Positions 28,456 to 40,621 of a stretch of 64,000 nt of DNA are shown here, piece by piece. This DNA is from Fragilariopsis cylindrus CCMP1102. Its lineage: Eukaryota; Bacillariophyta; Bacillariophyceae; Bacillariales; Bacillariaceae. The stretch spans positions 186,001-250,000 of the forward strand of contig FMBT01000341.1 of NCBI GenBank assembly GCA_900095095.1, written 5' to 3'. The notes below the pieces were generated by a model. The model searched no databases. It was not told the DNA's origin and was given only the letters and a program-made list of their open reading frames with translations. The translations under genes were made by a program, and so were the position numbers. The stretch's first letter is position 1. Each line of letters begins with the position of its first letter.

Positions 28456-30414
28456 TTAGTCCAATTGTTCATCGTTGACCCATTTATCATCATTCGCATA
28501 TCCCGTCGCCCATTCAGGAGGTGGAGCTACAAAACATGGCAAGTTCTTAATTGTATTGAATTTATACCTCCATGAATGTAACCATATAGGTTGACTTAGA
28601 CACGGTCCCATCACATTGTTGTTAGTTTTGTTGTCGTTGTCGTTGCATCTACTACTACTACTTGCTGTTGTTGATAGTAATTTTTGAACATAAACACAAT
28701 GTTCACAATCATTCACAAATCGTTTTTTATATAATTCTATTACCTCTTTTGATGGATTAGGTAAACCAAATGCTGATATGTTATTATTACTACTACAAAT
28801 GGCTGCACTGAAATTATATTTCCTATCATTCACAATAGGTAAACCAATGCATTGTAAATGTTTCCGTAATTGATGTTTTCGACCAGTATGTGGTCGGAGA
28901 GCAATTATACATGATCCATCATTACAGTATGATAATACTTTTAATATAGTTGTAAAAGATTCTTTGAATTTATTAGTGCTGGTGTTGTTGGTCTGATCTC
29001 CGTTAGTCTTCTTCTCGTCGTTATTAGTAGTATTACTACAAGAAGAAGTAGAGGTAGAAGTAATAGCACATCCAGTTGATTTATTAAATCCAAGTGGTAC
29101 ATTTATATGAATCGGTAATAATTTATTATTAAGAATCATTTCTGCCTCCTTTTTATTATTAACACATACTATACCATTTGGTGTTGTACTTGTTGTCGCA
29201 CTATTACTTGTTGTACCTACACTGCAACAACTCATATTATTACCATCGGTACGTGTACTACAAAATAGATCTTTTAGAATTTGTATCCGTGCAAGATATG
29301 TTTTAGTAACTTGTTTTAAATAGATACGTCGTGATAAGTGTTTTGTCGCCCTATTTGTTTTACCACAACATACTAATCCAGAAACAACATTATCAATTCT
29401 ATGTGCTGGCATTATTATCATGATTGGTGGTGGTAGTATTATTGCTGTCTTCTTTTCTTCTTCTTCCATATTCGTGTTCGTGTTCGTTGTTTTCATTGTT
29501 GTTAGCATAATTCCTGGTAAGGAATTCAAGACACGATTACCATCCGGATTTGATAAACAATCAATACCACCTGGTTTATTCACAATAATATAATTTGAAT
29601 CTTCATAGACAGTGGTTGGTTTTGTATGATACAATATCGATTGTTCATGAAAATGATATCTTCCAAATAATATATCACCATCTTGTATTACGTAGTCTTC
29701 TTTCGCAGCAACACCAACAACAATAATATGACTTGCACTTGCACTTGCACTTGCACTTGCACTTGCACTTGGACTTGGACCTGTACTTGTAATAACAGTA
29801 AGCCGACCAGCGACAAGTTCCTTTGGCCACCAATCAATTAATGTTTTATTCTTGACGATACTATTGCGTGCTTTGCGTGCTGGGCTCATTTTCGTACAGT
29901 TGCTGTTGCTGTTGGTATCGTTATCATTATCATTCTCGTTGGTTGTCTTCGACGGCGTGTCAGTATTAGTTTCAGTATCAGTATCAGTATCAGTATTAGT
30001 TGTGTCAGTACTATTATTACGACGTCCAGCAAGTCCTAATACTTCACCAAGTTTTTTCCCTTTTGCCAAGTTACCAATTAATAATTTTTGTTCTATATAA
30101 TATGGACTAATATGACGGATTGTACTCCTACTACAACTTTTATCATTACTTGTACCATTATTTGTATTAGAAATATTTTCATACAAAACTTGTATACTAT
30201 TATTATTATAATTATTATTATTATATGTTTGTTGATTTGATGTGACTATTGATGCTGCTGTTAACGCTGCTGTTGACGCTGCTGTTGATGTTAATGTTGA
30301 CGCTGCTGTTAATGTTGATGTTGATGTTAATGTTGATGTTGATGTTGCTAGGCAAATACCCAATTGCGGTGGTAACTTTAATGGCTGAGACTGAAACTGG
30401 AACAACTCCATCAT
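28456..30414 (-). CDS. RluA-family RNA pseudouridine synthase
   Basis: Single exon, 652 residues. The N-terminal ~200 residues are Ser/Thr/Ala and Asn-rich low complexity, possibly with a targeting role. The catalytic domain starts with YEDSNYIIVNKPGGID near residue 260. The catalytic Asp is in the motif HRIDNVVSGLVCCGK near residue 337, the equivalent of HRLDxxTSG. The late conserved segment ALRPHTGRKHQLRKHLQCIG is also present. This family converts uridine to pseudouridine in rRNA or tRNA. The specific target cannot be told. Low-complexity inserts (SASASASAS, Asn/Thr runs) interrupt the loops, making it longer than typical RluA enzymes (about 300-400). Confidence 0.85.
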   Translation of the reverse strand: MMELFQFQSQPLKLPPQLGICLATSTSTLTSTSTLTAASTLTSTAASTAALTAASIVTSNQQTYNNNNYNNNSIQVLYENISNTNNGTSNDKSCSRSTIRHISPYYIEQKLLIGNLAKGKKLGEVLGLAGRRNNSTDTTNTDTDTDTETNTDTPSKTTNENDNDNDTNSNSNCTKMSPARKARNSIVKNKTLIDWWPKELVAGRLTVITSTGPSPSASASASASASASHIIVVGVAAKEDYVIQDGDILFGRYHFHEQSILYHTKPTTVYEDSNYIIVNKPGGIDCLSNPDGNRVLNSLPGIMLTTMKTTNTNTNMEEEEKKTAIILPPPIMIIMPAHRIDNVVSGLVCCGKTNRATKHLSRRIYLKQVTKTYLARIQILKDLFCSTRTDGNNMSCCSVGTTSNSATTSTTPNGIVCVNNKKEAEMILNNKLLPIHINVPLGFNKSTGCAITSTSTSSCSNTTNNDEKKTNGDQTNNTSTNKFKESFTTILKVLSYCNDGSCIIALRPHTGRKHQLRKHLQCIGLPIVNDRKYNFSAAICSSNNNISAFGLPNPSKEVIELYKKRFVNDCEHCVYVQKLLSTTASSSSRCNDNDNKTNNNVMGPCLSQPIWLHSWRYKFNTIKNLPCFVAPPPEWATGYANDDKWVNDEQLD

Positions 30415-30440
30415 CGATGTTAATGTTGTTGGTTTTGATG

Positions 30441-30473
<33 letters not shown>
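30441..30473. repeat. (GAT)n microsatellite
   Basis: About eleven GAT units just upstream of the pseudouridine synthase start. Confidence 0.9.
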
Positions 30474-30477
<4 letters not shown>

Positions 30478-30616
30478 GTCATTTTGTGGTTGATCATGGT
30501 GTGCTGTGTGTTGGTTTCATCGATTTCTCATGACGAGGGTTCGAGTTACTGTAATTCGGACAAAGTGTGACTCACTTTTTTAAATCACCACGAACGAAGA
30601 TGAGAGAGATAGGGCG

Positions 30617-30657
30617 GGAGAGAGAGAGAGAGAGGGAGAGAGAGAGGGAGAGGGAGA
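30617..30657. repeat. (GA)n-rich microsatellite
   Basis: GA run with interspersed GGGAG, 45 bases left of the retroelement boundary. Confidence 0.9.
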
Positions 30658-30701
30658 TACTACTTATTTCTAGTACCCATTATGTAGATTATAGCCTGGT
30701 C

Positions 30702-30879
30702 TTGACACGCAGGTCCAGCAAGTGCAGTGATGAATTCGCCTCCTGCGCGTACAACCTACGCGCAAGGAAGGCGGAGGCAGAGTGAAATAGTATACACCTA
30801 TTACACTCTCATTCTTTGTCAGATTTGACCTATGTCGTCGAAAAGACTCGACTGAAGTAACCTTACTGTATATGCTTTC
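30702..30879. repeat. Terminal repeat A1 of the YR retrotransposon
   Basis: 178 bp beginning TTGACACGCAGG and ending TATATGCTTTC. Identical to A2 at 40422-40599. Confidence 0.95.
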
Positions 30880-32112
30880 TTGGGCTACACCAACATTAAG
30901 AGTATCAACACACACTTCACAACAGGACACAGATCAATGGAACCACCAATTTCCGTCAAAAAACTCGACACCAGAGCCACGACGACGCGAAAATCAATAC
31001 TTGGATGGGTTGTAGACAGTACAACACAAACATTTGAACAACGACAGCGCCATAGCACCACACTCCACAGCGGAGCAACGGTCTGCCATCGTCTTGTTCA
31101 AGAATCGACCTCCGGTCAACCAAAGGTGCAACGACACCATCAGCTCTCGCATCAATCACAATGCAAAAGCAGTAAACAAATACGGATTCGGTCCAAATTT
31201 TTGTGACAGCGCACGCCGCGCTCACGTCACCAAAAACCAGCCAATTGCACTTAAGGACTGCCACCGGCACGTCATTTTTAGTTTTCACTTTCACTTTACT
31301 ACCACGATGAGGAACAACGGAAACACCACCGCACACAAGCGCGCTTTTAGGGATCTCGACGCATACGTCGACGAAACTTCAAAACAGCCGGCACTACGGG
31401 CTATAAACACTATCAGCACGCGCCAGCCACTCATACCTTTTATCATTTACGGTTGGCTCGCCACACGCCGTCAGGCACAACTCATCGTTACGATCAACTT
31501 TTAACATGATAAGGCAAAACGCGAAACACCTTTTCGCTCACAAATCACATGTGGTTTCTCCACCTGCTACCACGGGAAAGAGACAATGCCGGAATCAAAC
31601 TTCCATTCCAACGCTCGACACCAGCGTACGATAAATTCAACGCCACCGTACAAATTCAACGCCGGAGTGAATCCTTATATGCCGCTTATTTCAAATTCAC
31701 GAATGTTCTAAGTACAACAACATTGCAACAAAATTTGCTACAACCATATAGGGAACGAGCACCTTTCTGTGCACTCTCGACTCCGTCACAGGTTACATAC
31801 GAACCAACGGTAGCGTCAAACGCATTAGATCACTCAAACGGAACCAACGCTTCCGTTAGAGCTATATTTCCTTGCCCTAACGCTCAAATGAACAACATTT
31901 GACGAAGATTTACTTAAAATATTCTTTTACACTCTAGTATTCCACCGAAATTTTACTTGTATTTACGCTAATCTACACGACTTTCATAGCATTTCCGTCG
32001 TTCATTTCAAACCTATTAAATGTTCCGGTCTCCTTCTAGTCACAAAACAAACTTGACTTCAAATCAAAACCTTCTTTGCAACTCAAACAACATCAACGTT
32101 TTCTTAGCAATC
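30880..32112. mobile_element. Leader region of the YR retrotransposon
   Basis: About 1.2 kb between repeat A1 and the gag-like ORF. Several short frames occur (for example around 31034-31504) but none has a recognisable motif. Probably untranslated leader and promoter. Confidence 0.5.
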
Positions 32113-34563
32113 ATGTCTCTTCAAAACACACTTGCATCCCTCCTTTTGTCTGAGGCACATCGCCCAGCACAGGACACAGCGTTGTTCAACACAGCGTCGT
32201 TCGAAACAAACTCGGAACATTTCCCCATCTCGGATGCTTGGTGGAACACCGGATCCATTTGCGTTGCTATGCTCCAACACGAACCAGGAGTGGTAACAGC
32301 GATGATGATCGTAGGAGTTGAAGGTGACAAACGTTACGCCATCACTCTCGAGTCCACTCCAAAACTCGTCGAATTCACCACCGACGACCTGATGCAAATC
32401 CCTATGAAGTTAGCAAAAGTCAGCACCCAAAAAGACACAAAACTTTTTGTCCCTGCATCATGCGCCAACGGCCTCCGCCGTGGTCTTCGCATTGCCCCAC
32501 TCCGAACGGAGTACTTGCATTTCGCTTTCAACGAGGACTCCACCCCTCGCCATCCTCATGAATTCTACCATGCCCTGAAGGATATCAAGGACGGCAATGT
32601 CCGCATGATCCAAGCTTGGGCAAAGGCAGCTTGCCTTAAAACCAGCTCACTCACAATTCGAAGTGCAATCGAACTCTCTCCTACTATTCTGCCACAGTTT
32701 GCCGATCCAATCGCATACCAGAAGTACCAAGACATCTCTGATGCCTTCGTCGATGAAGATGATGCTCACGACGTCTTTGTCGCTGCACTCTTAAAGGAAT
32801 TCAACCCAATCATCCGAATGGAGCCAGATAACGCCGCCGTTACTGAGGACCGTCCACAAGCTCAAACTGAACGTCCACCACAGCCAGCAGACGACGACTC
32901 CGACATCGAAGACGTCACTCCGGCATACGCAAGTCGCAACAATCAGGACCGGCAACACACCCGCCGACCAAGTACCACGTCTCCTTACAACGAACAACGT
33001 TCTCAGGGACGCTACCCAAACAGGTGCGTCCAATGGAACACCAGCGACAACCTCGAATGCCCTCCACTAGCGTCGGAACATTTCACAGCACGCACAAACT
33101 ACGCTGCCATGGATTCCAACAGCTACAACAACAATTCTGGGACCCATCCTTGGACTCAAACTCCAAGAAACTCATGGGGAGCTCACTCGGGACCACCTCC
33201 TATCACTCGGCACAGCACAGGCCCCCTTACCTTCAGGTCACGTGAACCGAACATTTTCACCACTTCCACCAGAGCAAGCTCTAGCCTGAGTCCCTTTGGC
33301 TCCAGTCCGTCAGCGAGTGCGGCCGATAAGCTCAAAGAACTCAGCGAGTTGTGCACTCAACGTCCACCAACGACATCAGAAATGAACCAGTGGAACATTC
33401 TCAATGCCATGATCGGGTCACCTACTACATCGGCCACTGACGAAACCAAGAAGAATTTCTTGGGCATGCAACAATTCAGCATCCTTGCATGGGCAAACGT
33501 ACATCCAAACGACGTAGATTACCTTAACAAACACAACAATTTCTTTTGGCCTAAAATCAATGCTTGCAAAAACAAGCCCGACGCACGACACGTCGTACGA
33601 ACGGAGATGTTCCAACATCTCATACACAAGCACCCAAAACTCATCACCTGCCTCCACGACGATTTGATCGAGACCATCATCAACTTTCGCTTCAAGCCGG
33701 TGAACCTAGAAAGCGACAAACCAACATTAGGATTAGGTCCTATGGCATTCGTACCTCGAGATCGCCGGGAAATTGAGACGACTTCGGATATTGACAAAAC
33801 ACGCCTCGGGCGTCCTAAAATTCCAGATGGCGCCTCCGGCACCACCTCTACCATCGAATCATGCGCATTGGTCAATGATTTTTTGTGGGCTCCCAGATGC
33901 CCTTATGTCAACCTCGCACAGGGCAGCCTTCTAGCACTTTATGAGGGAAATCAGCATTACGAACACCAAACCAGTTTCGGCACCACCGTCGGTGCAGAAT
34001 GCCTATTCCAGCTCACACGCGGAGCGGAACAGTTCTTCGGCCAAGCTACAAGCGAGCGCCAACTACTCCAAGGACAGTTACCGACCTTAAATTTCAATTT
34101 CCTCATCGAGGGTATCCGAAACAACAGTCTCAACACTTCACAAACGCGTCCTTCGCTCTTCGTACCAGCGCAAACAAAAGCCCGTCCTGCACCAGGAACA
34201 CCACGTGGTCCAAAAACACCCAAGGTTAAGGGACAAGGCAAAGGCGCACCACCAGCCACGCAACCGACAAAGTCTAGCACTGTTACTCGTCAAATGGGAA
34301 ACGGCATGACCACTCTTATCAACGATTGGAAAAAGGCACACAATAAGGCCCGTATGCCTAATATATTAGATTTTAGAAAGGCAAGCGACATTGCTGACGA
34401 CGCAGCGCTCCAAACGCTACTCAATCTCAACACCGCCACCTGCATCCGCTGGGCACTACTAGGTAGCTGCCGCAGTAACTGCAAACGCGATCATCCTCAA
34501 ACAATTACAGGATTTGCAGAAACAGCGGCAGAGGACATCCTCCGCAAAGGTCTTCCAGAGTAA
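32113..34563 (+). CDS. Gag-like ORF of the YR retrotransposon
   Basis: Long open frame. The likely start is the ATG at 32113 (MSLQNTLASLLLSEAH); the same frame is open from 32020. It is rich in Pro, Thr and Gln in its middle and has a basic stretch before a C-terminal Cys/His motif (CIRWALLGSCRSNCKRDH). The motif's C-x8-C-x3-C-x3-H spacing suits nucleic-acid binding. Position and composition fit the gag-like ORF1 of DIRS-group elements. It looks whole. Codon use differs from the host genes nearby (more C-ending codons). Confidence 0.75.
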   Translation: MSLQNTLASLLLSEAHRPAQDTALFNTASFETNSEHFPISDAWWNTGSICVAMLQHEPGVVTAMMIVGVEGDKRYAITLESTPKLVEFTTDDLMQIPMKLAKVSTQKDTKLFVPASCANGLRRGLRIAPLRTEYLHFAFNEDSTPRHPHEFYHALKDIKDGNVRMIQAWAKAACLKTSSLTIRSAIELSPTILPQFADPIAYQKYQDISDAFVDEDDAHDVFVAALLKEFNPIIRMEPDNAAVTEDRPQAQTERPPQPADDDSDIEDVTPAYASRNNQDRQHTRRPSTTSPYNEQRSQGRYPNRCVQWNTSDNLECPPLASEHFTARTNYAAMDSNSYNNNSGTHPWTQTPRNSWGAHSGPPPITRHSTGPLTFRSREPNIFTTSTRASSSLSPFGSSPSASAADKLKELSELCTQRPPTTSEMNQWNILNAMIGSPTTSATDETKKNFLGMQQFSILAWANVHPNDVDYLNKHNNFFWPKINACKNKPDARHVVRTEMFQHLIHKHPKLITCLHDDLIETIINFRFKPVNLESDKPTLGLGPMAFVPRDRREIETTSDIDKTRLGRPKIPDGASGTTSTIESCALVNDFLWAPRCPYVNLAQGSLLALYEGNQHYEHQTSFGTTVGAECLFQLTRGAEQFFGQATSERQLLQGQLPTLNFNFLIEGIRNNSLNTSQTRPSLFVPAQTKARPAPGTPRGPKTPKVKGQGKGAPPATQPTKSSTVTRQMGNGMTTLINDWKKAHNKARMPNILDFRKASDIADDAALQTLLNLNTATCIRWALLGSCRSNCKRDHPQTITGFAETAAEDILRKGLPE

Positions 34564-34799
34564 GACACATCTTGCTGCTCTACGCGTACGCGTGTATTTA
34601 CATCTATTTACGTTTCTATACTAAACTACCTATAAAATACTTTTTGCATCACTAAATCTATTCTATTCTTATATTCCTACTCTGCTTCACGCTCTATAAC
34701 AAAGACACCCTAACCTAGAACATAGGCCAGCGGCACCTCGGGTTAGCAACAGTCAGAGATACTCACATCAGCACAACACTCGCTACATCTCCTGCAATT

Positions 34800-36990
34800 C
34801 CGAACAACGGGCATTCGAGGAAAACGAACAACTCAATCGACTAGCTGCCACACGAAACTCTTCCACTCAGGAAATCATAGACCACGCACGCCATCGAGCA
34901 ATCCATGTTTCACAGCTACCGACAGCACCACCTACGCCTACCCCAGCGCAGCTACCTGCAACACCTCCACCCCTGCGACCACGAGGAGGAGGACCATCAA
35001 CGACTGAACCGCCGGCACACACGCCAATACAAAGTAAGTTACCAAAATTTAAGGGGCTTATGCTCCCGCGTCATGAAGTTTTAACACACCCTGCAGGTCC
35101 AGACCTCCTCCAATACGCAGTCGATGGTTGCCCTGTTGACTGTGGCGAACAATGGTCTCGCGAACGAATCGAAGCAGCAATCGAAAAAGGAGCCCATGCC
35201 AGCGCAGAAGCTCCAGGAGCAGCAGAAGCATGTCGTAAAGAAGCACTCGAAAGAGTTGCTGACGGATGCTGTCGCCTCGTCACTTGGGACAAAATCAAAC
35301 ACAACATCCCTCCTAACTTAAAGGTCTCACCAATAGCTGCAGTACCGCACAAGTCTCGTATTTACCGCATGATCCTGGATTTGTCATTCCAAATCACGCT
35401 GAACGGAAAAAAGCTACAATCGGTAAACGAAACTTCCGACAAATCTTTAGCACCACAGCATGCCATGTACGAACTCGGCAACGTCATCCCACGCATCATT
35501 TGGGCAATGGCAACATCGCACGACACCACAACACCATTTCTGTTCACAAAAGTCGACCTCAAAGACGGGTATTGGCGGATGTGTGTTTAACACCGACGAC
35601 GCCTGGAACTTCGCTTACGTCCTTCCAGGTGGTCAAAAATCAGATCCAATCCAGTTGGTCATACCGGAGGCCCTACAAATGGGATGGGGAGAATCACCCC
35701 CGTTTTTCTGTGCAGCAACCGAAACGGCACGCGACATTGCACAGGAAAAATTCGACAACCATACTCCGGTCCCAGCACAGCCTATGGAGGACATCATGAT
35801 GGACATCGATTGGAACACCGTCCCAAGTCCAGTCCCTCCACCAACAACAGAACGTTCCAAGCGCCAATTTGTCAACCTTCTAGAAGTGTACATCGATGAT
35901 TTCATCGGCCTCATTCAGAGCACAAACAAAGATCATCTGCTCCGATTTTCACGCACAATCCTCAGCGCAATAACGGACGTTTTCCCACCACCAGAAATCA
36001 CCAACAGTGCAATGGGTCCACCAGTTTCCATTAAAAAACTCATTGCCGAAGGCACTTGGGAAATAAGGAAGGAAATCCTAGGATGGTTGTTCGATGGCAT
36101 CGCACGAACTATAGAACTGCCAGAAAACAAAGGCAGAACTATACGCACCGAAGTCAAGCGTATACTGCGAGGAAAATCCAACGAGTACCAACACGAGACT
36201 TCCAAAAAGTTCACGGCAAACTCCAATTCACATCGATAGCAATCCCATGTGGCAAACCACTTCTAGGTCCTCTCGACCAGGCCATCGCCATCGCAGAACG
36301 ACACAACAGACATCATGTAACATTGACAGACGACATTCGACTCTGCCTCAGGGATTGGATTGCACTCATTCGACAGTTAGGACAACGCCCTACACACGTC
36401 AACGAATTAGTGTTGCACAAAGCTTCGTATCAAGGTTTCGTCGACGCATCAAAATGGGGCGTAGGAGGAGTATGGTTCGGAGGAACAAACCAAATTTCAC
36501 CAATCGTTTGGTTCTGGGAATGGCCTACAGAGGTTCGAAACAATCTCGTCACCTCCTCAAATCGAAAAGGCCGCCTAACCATCTCCGATCTAGAACTAAT
36601 GGGCATCCTGCTACACTGGCTCGTCCTAGAAGCATCAGTGGACAACGACACTCTTACACACTCCAGCATCGCCATTTGGTGCGACAATCTACCAGCAGTG
36701 TCTTGGATATACAAAATGCGCACCAGCACATCACCGGTTGCTTCACGCATACTTCGAGCCTTAGCAGTTCGACTCCAGCATCAACAATCGGGTCTACTCG
36801 CAATCGACCACATCTCAGGAATTTACAATATTATGGCCGACGTCGCTTCACGCAAGCATGTTTCTAACCCTACACAATTCCTCGATTATTTTACAAAAAC
36901 TTTCACACCTCCTCAGGGAAACTTCTGGACTTTGTTCCAGTTTCACGACAATCTATTATCAAAGATCTCTTCCGAGATGTTGAACGCTCC
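34800..36990 (+). mobile_element. Reverse transcriptase / RNase H region of the YR retrotransposon
   Basis: Recognised from the RT active-site block VYIDDFIG and an upstream K.R...DLS.QITLN-like block. RNase H motifs follow: FVDASKWGVGG, LELMGILLHW, IWCDNLPAVSW and IMADVASR. These are the usual domains of DIRS-group elements. The region looks broken, with about two apparent interruptions. Confidence 0.8.
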
Positions 36991-36999
36991 GTCGTCCTT

Positions 37000-38129
37000 G
37001 GCATCGTGGAATCAACTGCCAACGAAAAAAGGCGTTTTTGGTCGGCTTGGTGCAATTTCCTCGGACTCAACTTTCCCAAACTTGACCCAAAAATGCGTGC
37101 TCTCACTCCACCTCAACGAGTCGAACTGCTGGCTGCCTTCGCCCACCATGTGCGTTCCGGAGGCGTTTCTAGACGAACTCAGCAAGTTCGCACCCAAACA
37201 GTCGAGGTGGCGCTTCGCGCCATCAGCACGATGTTCCAAATGGACCATGAACCTAGTCCCTTGGTCACGTCGCAAGGAAAGTATACGAAAAAAATCGGCC
37301 AGCTTCTTGAGAGCTACCGACGCGAAGATCCTCCGTCAAAACCGAAATTAGCTATACCGTTATCTGTCCCAACATACTTAGTACTCTCGGGTCTGTCGTC
37401 CAATGCACCCAAGCAACAAACAGTAGGAAATATGGCCACCATAGCTTTCCACTACCTACTCCGAGGAGGAGAATACACGTTCGTCGATCCCAAACAACGA
37501 CGAAGAACTAAACAGTTTCGAGTCTGTGACGTAACATTTTGGAACAACAATACCATCCTACCGCACTCACTCCCAATCACGTTTTATTTCGTGACGCAAC
37601 AGAGGCTACCCTCCATATCTCGAATCAAAAGAATGGCAAAAGAGCACAAACAATTCACCAAGATGTAACAGATACACCACCTTGCCCAGTTCATGCCTTA
37701 ATACGTCAAATAAAACATATATTAGCGCATACAACAGATACCGCTACAATTATAAGCACCTTTTTCGACAAGAAATATCCAAAAGGACGAGCGCTACGCA
37801 CTGGGTGCATGACACGCGCGTTACAAAAAGCAGTCACACATCTACGCCTTGATCGACAAGGCATTCACCCAAGCGAAGTCAGCTCACATAGCCTGCGAGC
37901 CGGCGGCGCGACAGCCATGCATCTAAACGGAATCTCGGATCGTACCATACAAAAAATGGGACGCTGGAGCAGCGATACATTCCTCATATACATACACGAA
38001 CAAATCGCCGCTTTTTCAAGGGGCGTATCTAAACAGATGGGCCAGCACGTTAATTTCAAAAACATACGACGCACGTTTGAGCCAATCAACTCGCCAGAAC
38101 TCCGTATCGCAACAACGGTGCAAAACTAG
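37000..38129 (+). mobile_element. Tyrosine recombinase region of the YR retrotransposon
   Basis: Recognised from the C-terminal catalytic box HSLRAGGATAMHLNGI, which has the H-x-x-R pair, and from IQKMGRWSSDTFLIYIHEQ, which has the nucleophilic Tyr. It overlaps the preceding RT/RNase H region, as is usual in this group. It looks broken, with about one apparent interruption. Confidence 0.8.
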
Positions 38130-38589
38130 TAACGGTTACATTTTTCGCGATTACTACACATCACACAACAAAACCAAAACGGATATTCCACGTTGGTTTA
38201 TACAAACTACTTTGTACTCTTAGCACCGTTTTACTAACAGGCTCATAAAACCTATAGCCATGAACAACAAAGAACCAGCGCCAATTTCTAAACCAGCACA
38301 AGCCCCAGCAGCGTTATCGCTACCCGCCTCCGCGGGAGTCGCTCCAATTTCAGATTCATCTGCCGAAACGGACGACTCCAACGTGGAAATCACAACAACC
38401 GACACTTCAATACACGAGAATCAGCGACGGTAGTGAAATCACTTTGAGAAAACAAACAACAATCAATAATTTCTACGTGAAACGACCACTGCAGATAATC
38501 AGAACAAATCTAAAGCTCACAATCCAAAAAAGAGGCTTCACACAAACACTTCTTCTACACCATCATCAACAATTCAACCAATTTTACAA

Positions 38590-39628
38590 CAATGGTATCA
38601 ACACCTCCAGCAAAACGTTCAAAGTTTCCAGTGCCATCTCGGCAATCCATGGAGGCCATGGCACAACTCGGTCGACTCACACCAGCACAAATGGGAAGAG
38701 CATACGACCTGGCAGTCGCATTCGCGTTACCACGATACATCACTCCTGACACTCGTCCTCGACGTGATCAGGCCCCTTTCGATGGAGTACCACCTCGTAA
38801 CCTCAACAACAACTTCCCAGCATATGCCGCCTCGGACTACGACACCGCAGCTGAGTACCTCTCATCCGGTTCAGACGATTCTTTTGGACAAAACAATCGT
38901 CCAGAACGACCTATGCGTCAAGGAAAAGCAGTTGGTCTCTCGAAGAGACACGGCAGAGGTCCCAACAAATGGATCACTCCATCTGAAGTCTTGCAGGCAC
39001 TTCAACACCATTACGGGTTTGTAGCTGGACCAGGATACAAGCTACGACTCAGCACCGGAGTAAATCGCCTCCAACGCAATTCTACCTGGCGGTCAAAATC
39101 GCAGGCACAACTCTGTCGCAAGACCAGATCTCAGTTATTGCAAAGAGCAAAGCTGAAAGACTGGATCCATTCAACCGCATCAACCGTTTGAACCTCCAAA
39201 CTATCAAAATCCGCGATATGGATCACTACGATAAACATGGTGATGGATTCGAACTCCATGACATTCTCTCAGGAGTCAGAGGCAGTCTCTACAAGGATCC
39301 ACAGAATCAACCACCGAGTCACTGTGTTATCATCTTGCAATGCAAAGCAACAGTACCCAACAAAGGTACACGTCACGAGCACGCAATTTTCCTCCCCGAC
39401 ATCCTCATGCTCATCACCATCAACGAATTCGAGGATATGAAGGACCAACGCAAACGTGTCCGAAACACTTGGATCATGAGAGACCAGTTCTACAACGAAG
39501 TTAAAGAGACTAACCTAGCAAATCAACGCGACGTCTGCAACAAACGAATCGGAGGAAAGATCTTTGGAGGTGGAGCAGGAACGACTGTCACATTGAAACG
39601 AGCAGTCATCGTTTCCAAAACTCCATAA
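38590..39628 (+). mobile_element. Additional coding-looking region of the YR retrotransposon, function unknown
   Basis: Downstream of the recombinase and before repeat B1 lies about 1 kb of coding character. It starts MVSTPPAKRSKFPVPSRQS, has Pro/Arg-rich and Asp/Ser-rich stretches, and ends in a more globular part with KIRDMDHYDKHGDGFELHD and VIILQCKATVPNKG. I recognise no methyltransferase, protease, envelope or hydrolase motif. Codon use is like the gag-like ORF, so it belongs to the element. Whether it is one gene or two is not clear. Confidence 0.5.
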
Positions 39629-40123
39629 ACCACAAATGCACCACCATTTGCTTCCACAACAACACATTCATCCAACCGACTCTGTACAACAGAGTCAACG
39701 ATCGCAACGAAAGCATCGACACACGTGTCTGCATCGTCGAGCGCATCTTTACTTAAGCACTGACGCTATACATAAGACGTCAACAACAATACTCTGATTT
39801 CACAACACAACTTAGCCACTGGCGAACAACATCAGCAAGATATTCGTTTATAACCACATTCAATTCTAATACATATAATTTCTGTAATGATCAACAACAT
39901 ACTACATCTATAACCTAGTCAGTAACAACTCTAGAACTACATAGATTCCAGCACTAGTATTTTCTATTACACGAAAAACCTCCATTCAGTCCGACTATTA
40001 TATACTCGTACCTCAATCTAGACCCGCCTCTAACGCGGACTAACACACCCACGTTATTGAGGATCTAGATTACAGGTTTTCCACGATCATGGGCCTTGCC
40101 ACCTACGGTAGCTTTGGTTTGTG

Positions 40124-40421
40124 GAGAAAGCATTTTTCAGTATTCATAGTAGCACACGGATTCGAAGCCAAATTCCCCTCAAAAAGGGAAATTTGACGCC
40201 GGACCCCAGCGCCACCATAGTTCACCTATGATTCAGTCCCGAGTCGTTTCACGACCCAACAATCAACCATAGGAAGAATCGGAAGACTGTCTGCTCCAGA
40301 AGAGAGTAGACCCATAGATCTGTGTTACGACATTGGTAAAATATAACAAGGAATGAATCACGAGCGGATTGTCTGGTACCTAACTTAGGCTAAATTATTG
40401 GTCTTTGTGTCACTAATTTAG
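40124..40421. repeat. Terminal repeat B1 of the YR retrotransposon
   Basis: 298 bp beginning GAGAAAGCATTTTTCAG and ending CACTAATTTAG, directly abutting A2. One mismatch to B2. Confidence 0.95.
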
Positions 40422-40599
40422 TTGACACGCAGGTCCAGCAAGTGCAGTGATGAATTCGCCTCCTGCGCGTACAACCTACGCGCAAGGAAGGCGGAGGCAG
40501 AGTGAAATAGTATACACCTATTACACTCTCATTCTTTGTCAGATTTGACCTATGTCGTCGAAAAGACTCGACTGAAGTAACCTTACTGTATATGCTTTC
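40422..40599. repeat. Terminal repeat A2 of the YR retrotransposon
   Basis: 178 bp, identical to A1 at 30702-30879. A 22-base spacer (40600-40621) separates it from B2. Confidence 0.95.
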
Positions 40600-40621
40600 C
40601 CACAACCAAACCTCACTCCTA

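Larger units (their letters stand above)
30415..30701. other. Upstream region of the pseudouridine synthase, truncated by a mobile element
   Basis: A (GAT)n tract at 30441-30473 and a GA-rich tract at 30617-30657. The retroelement begins at 30702, so the synthase keeps only about 290 bases of its own upstream DNA. Confidence 0.7.
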
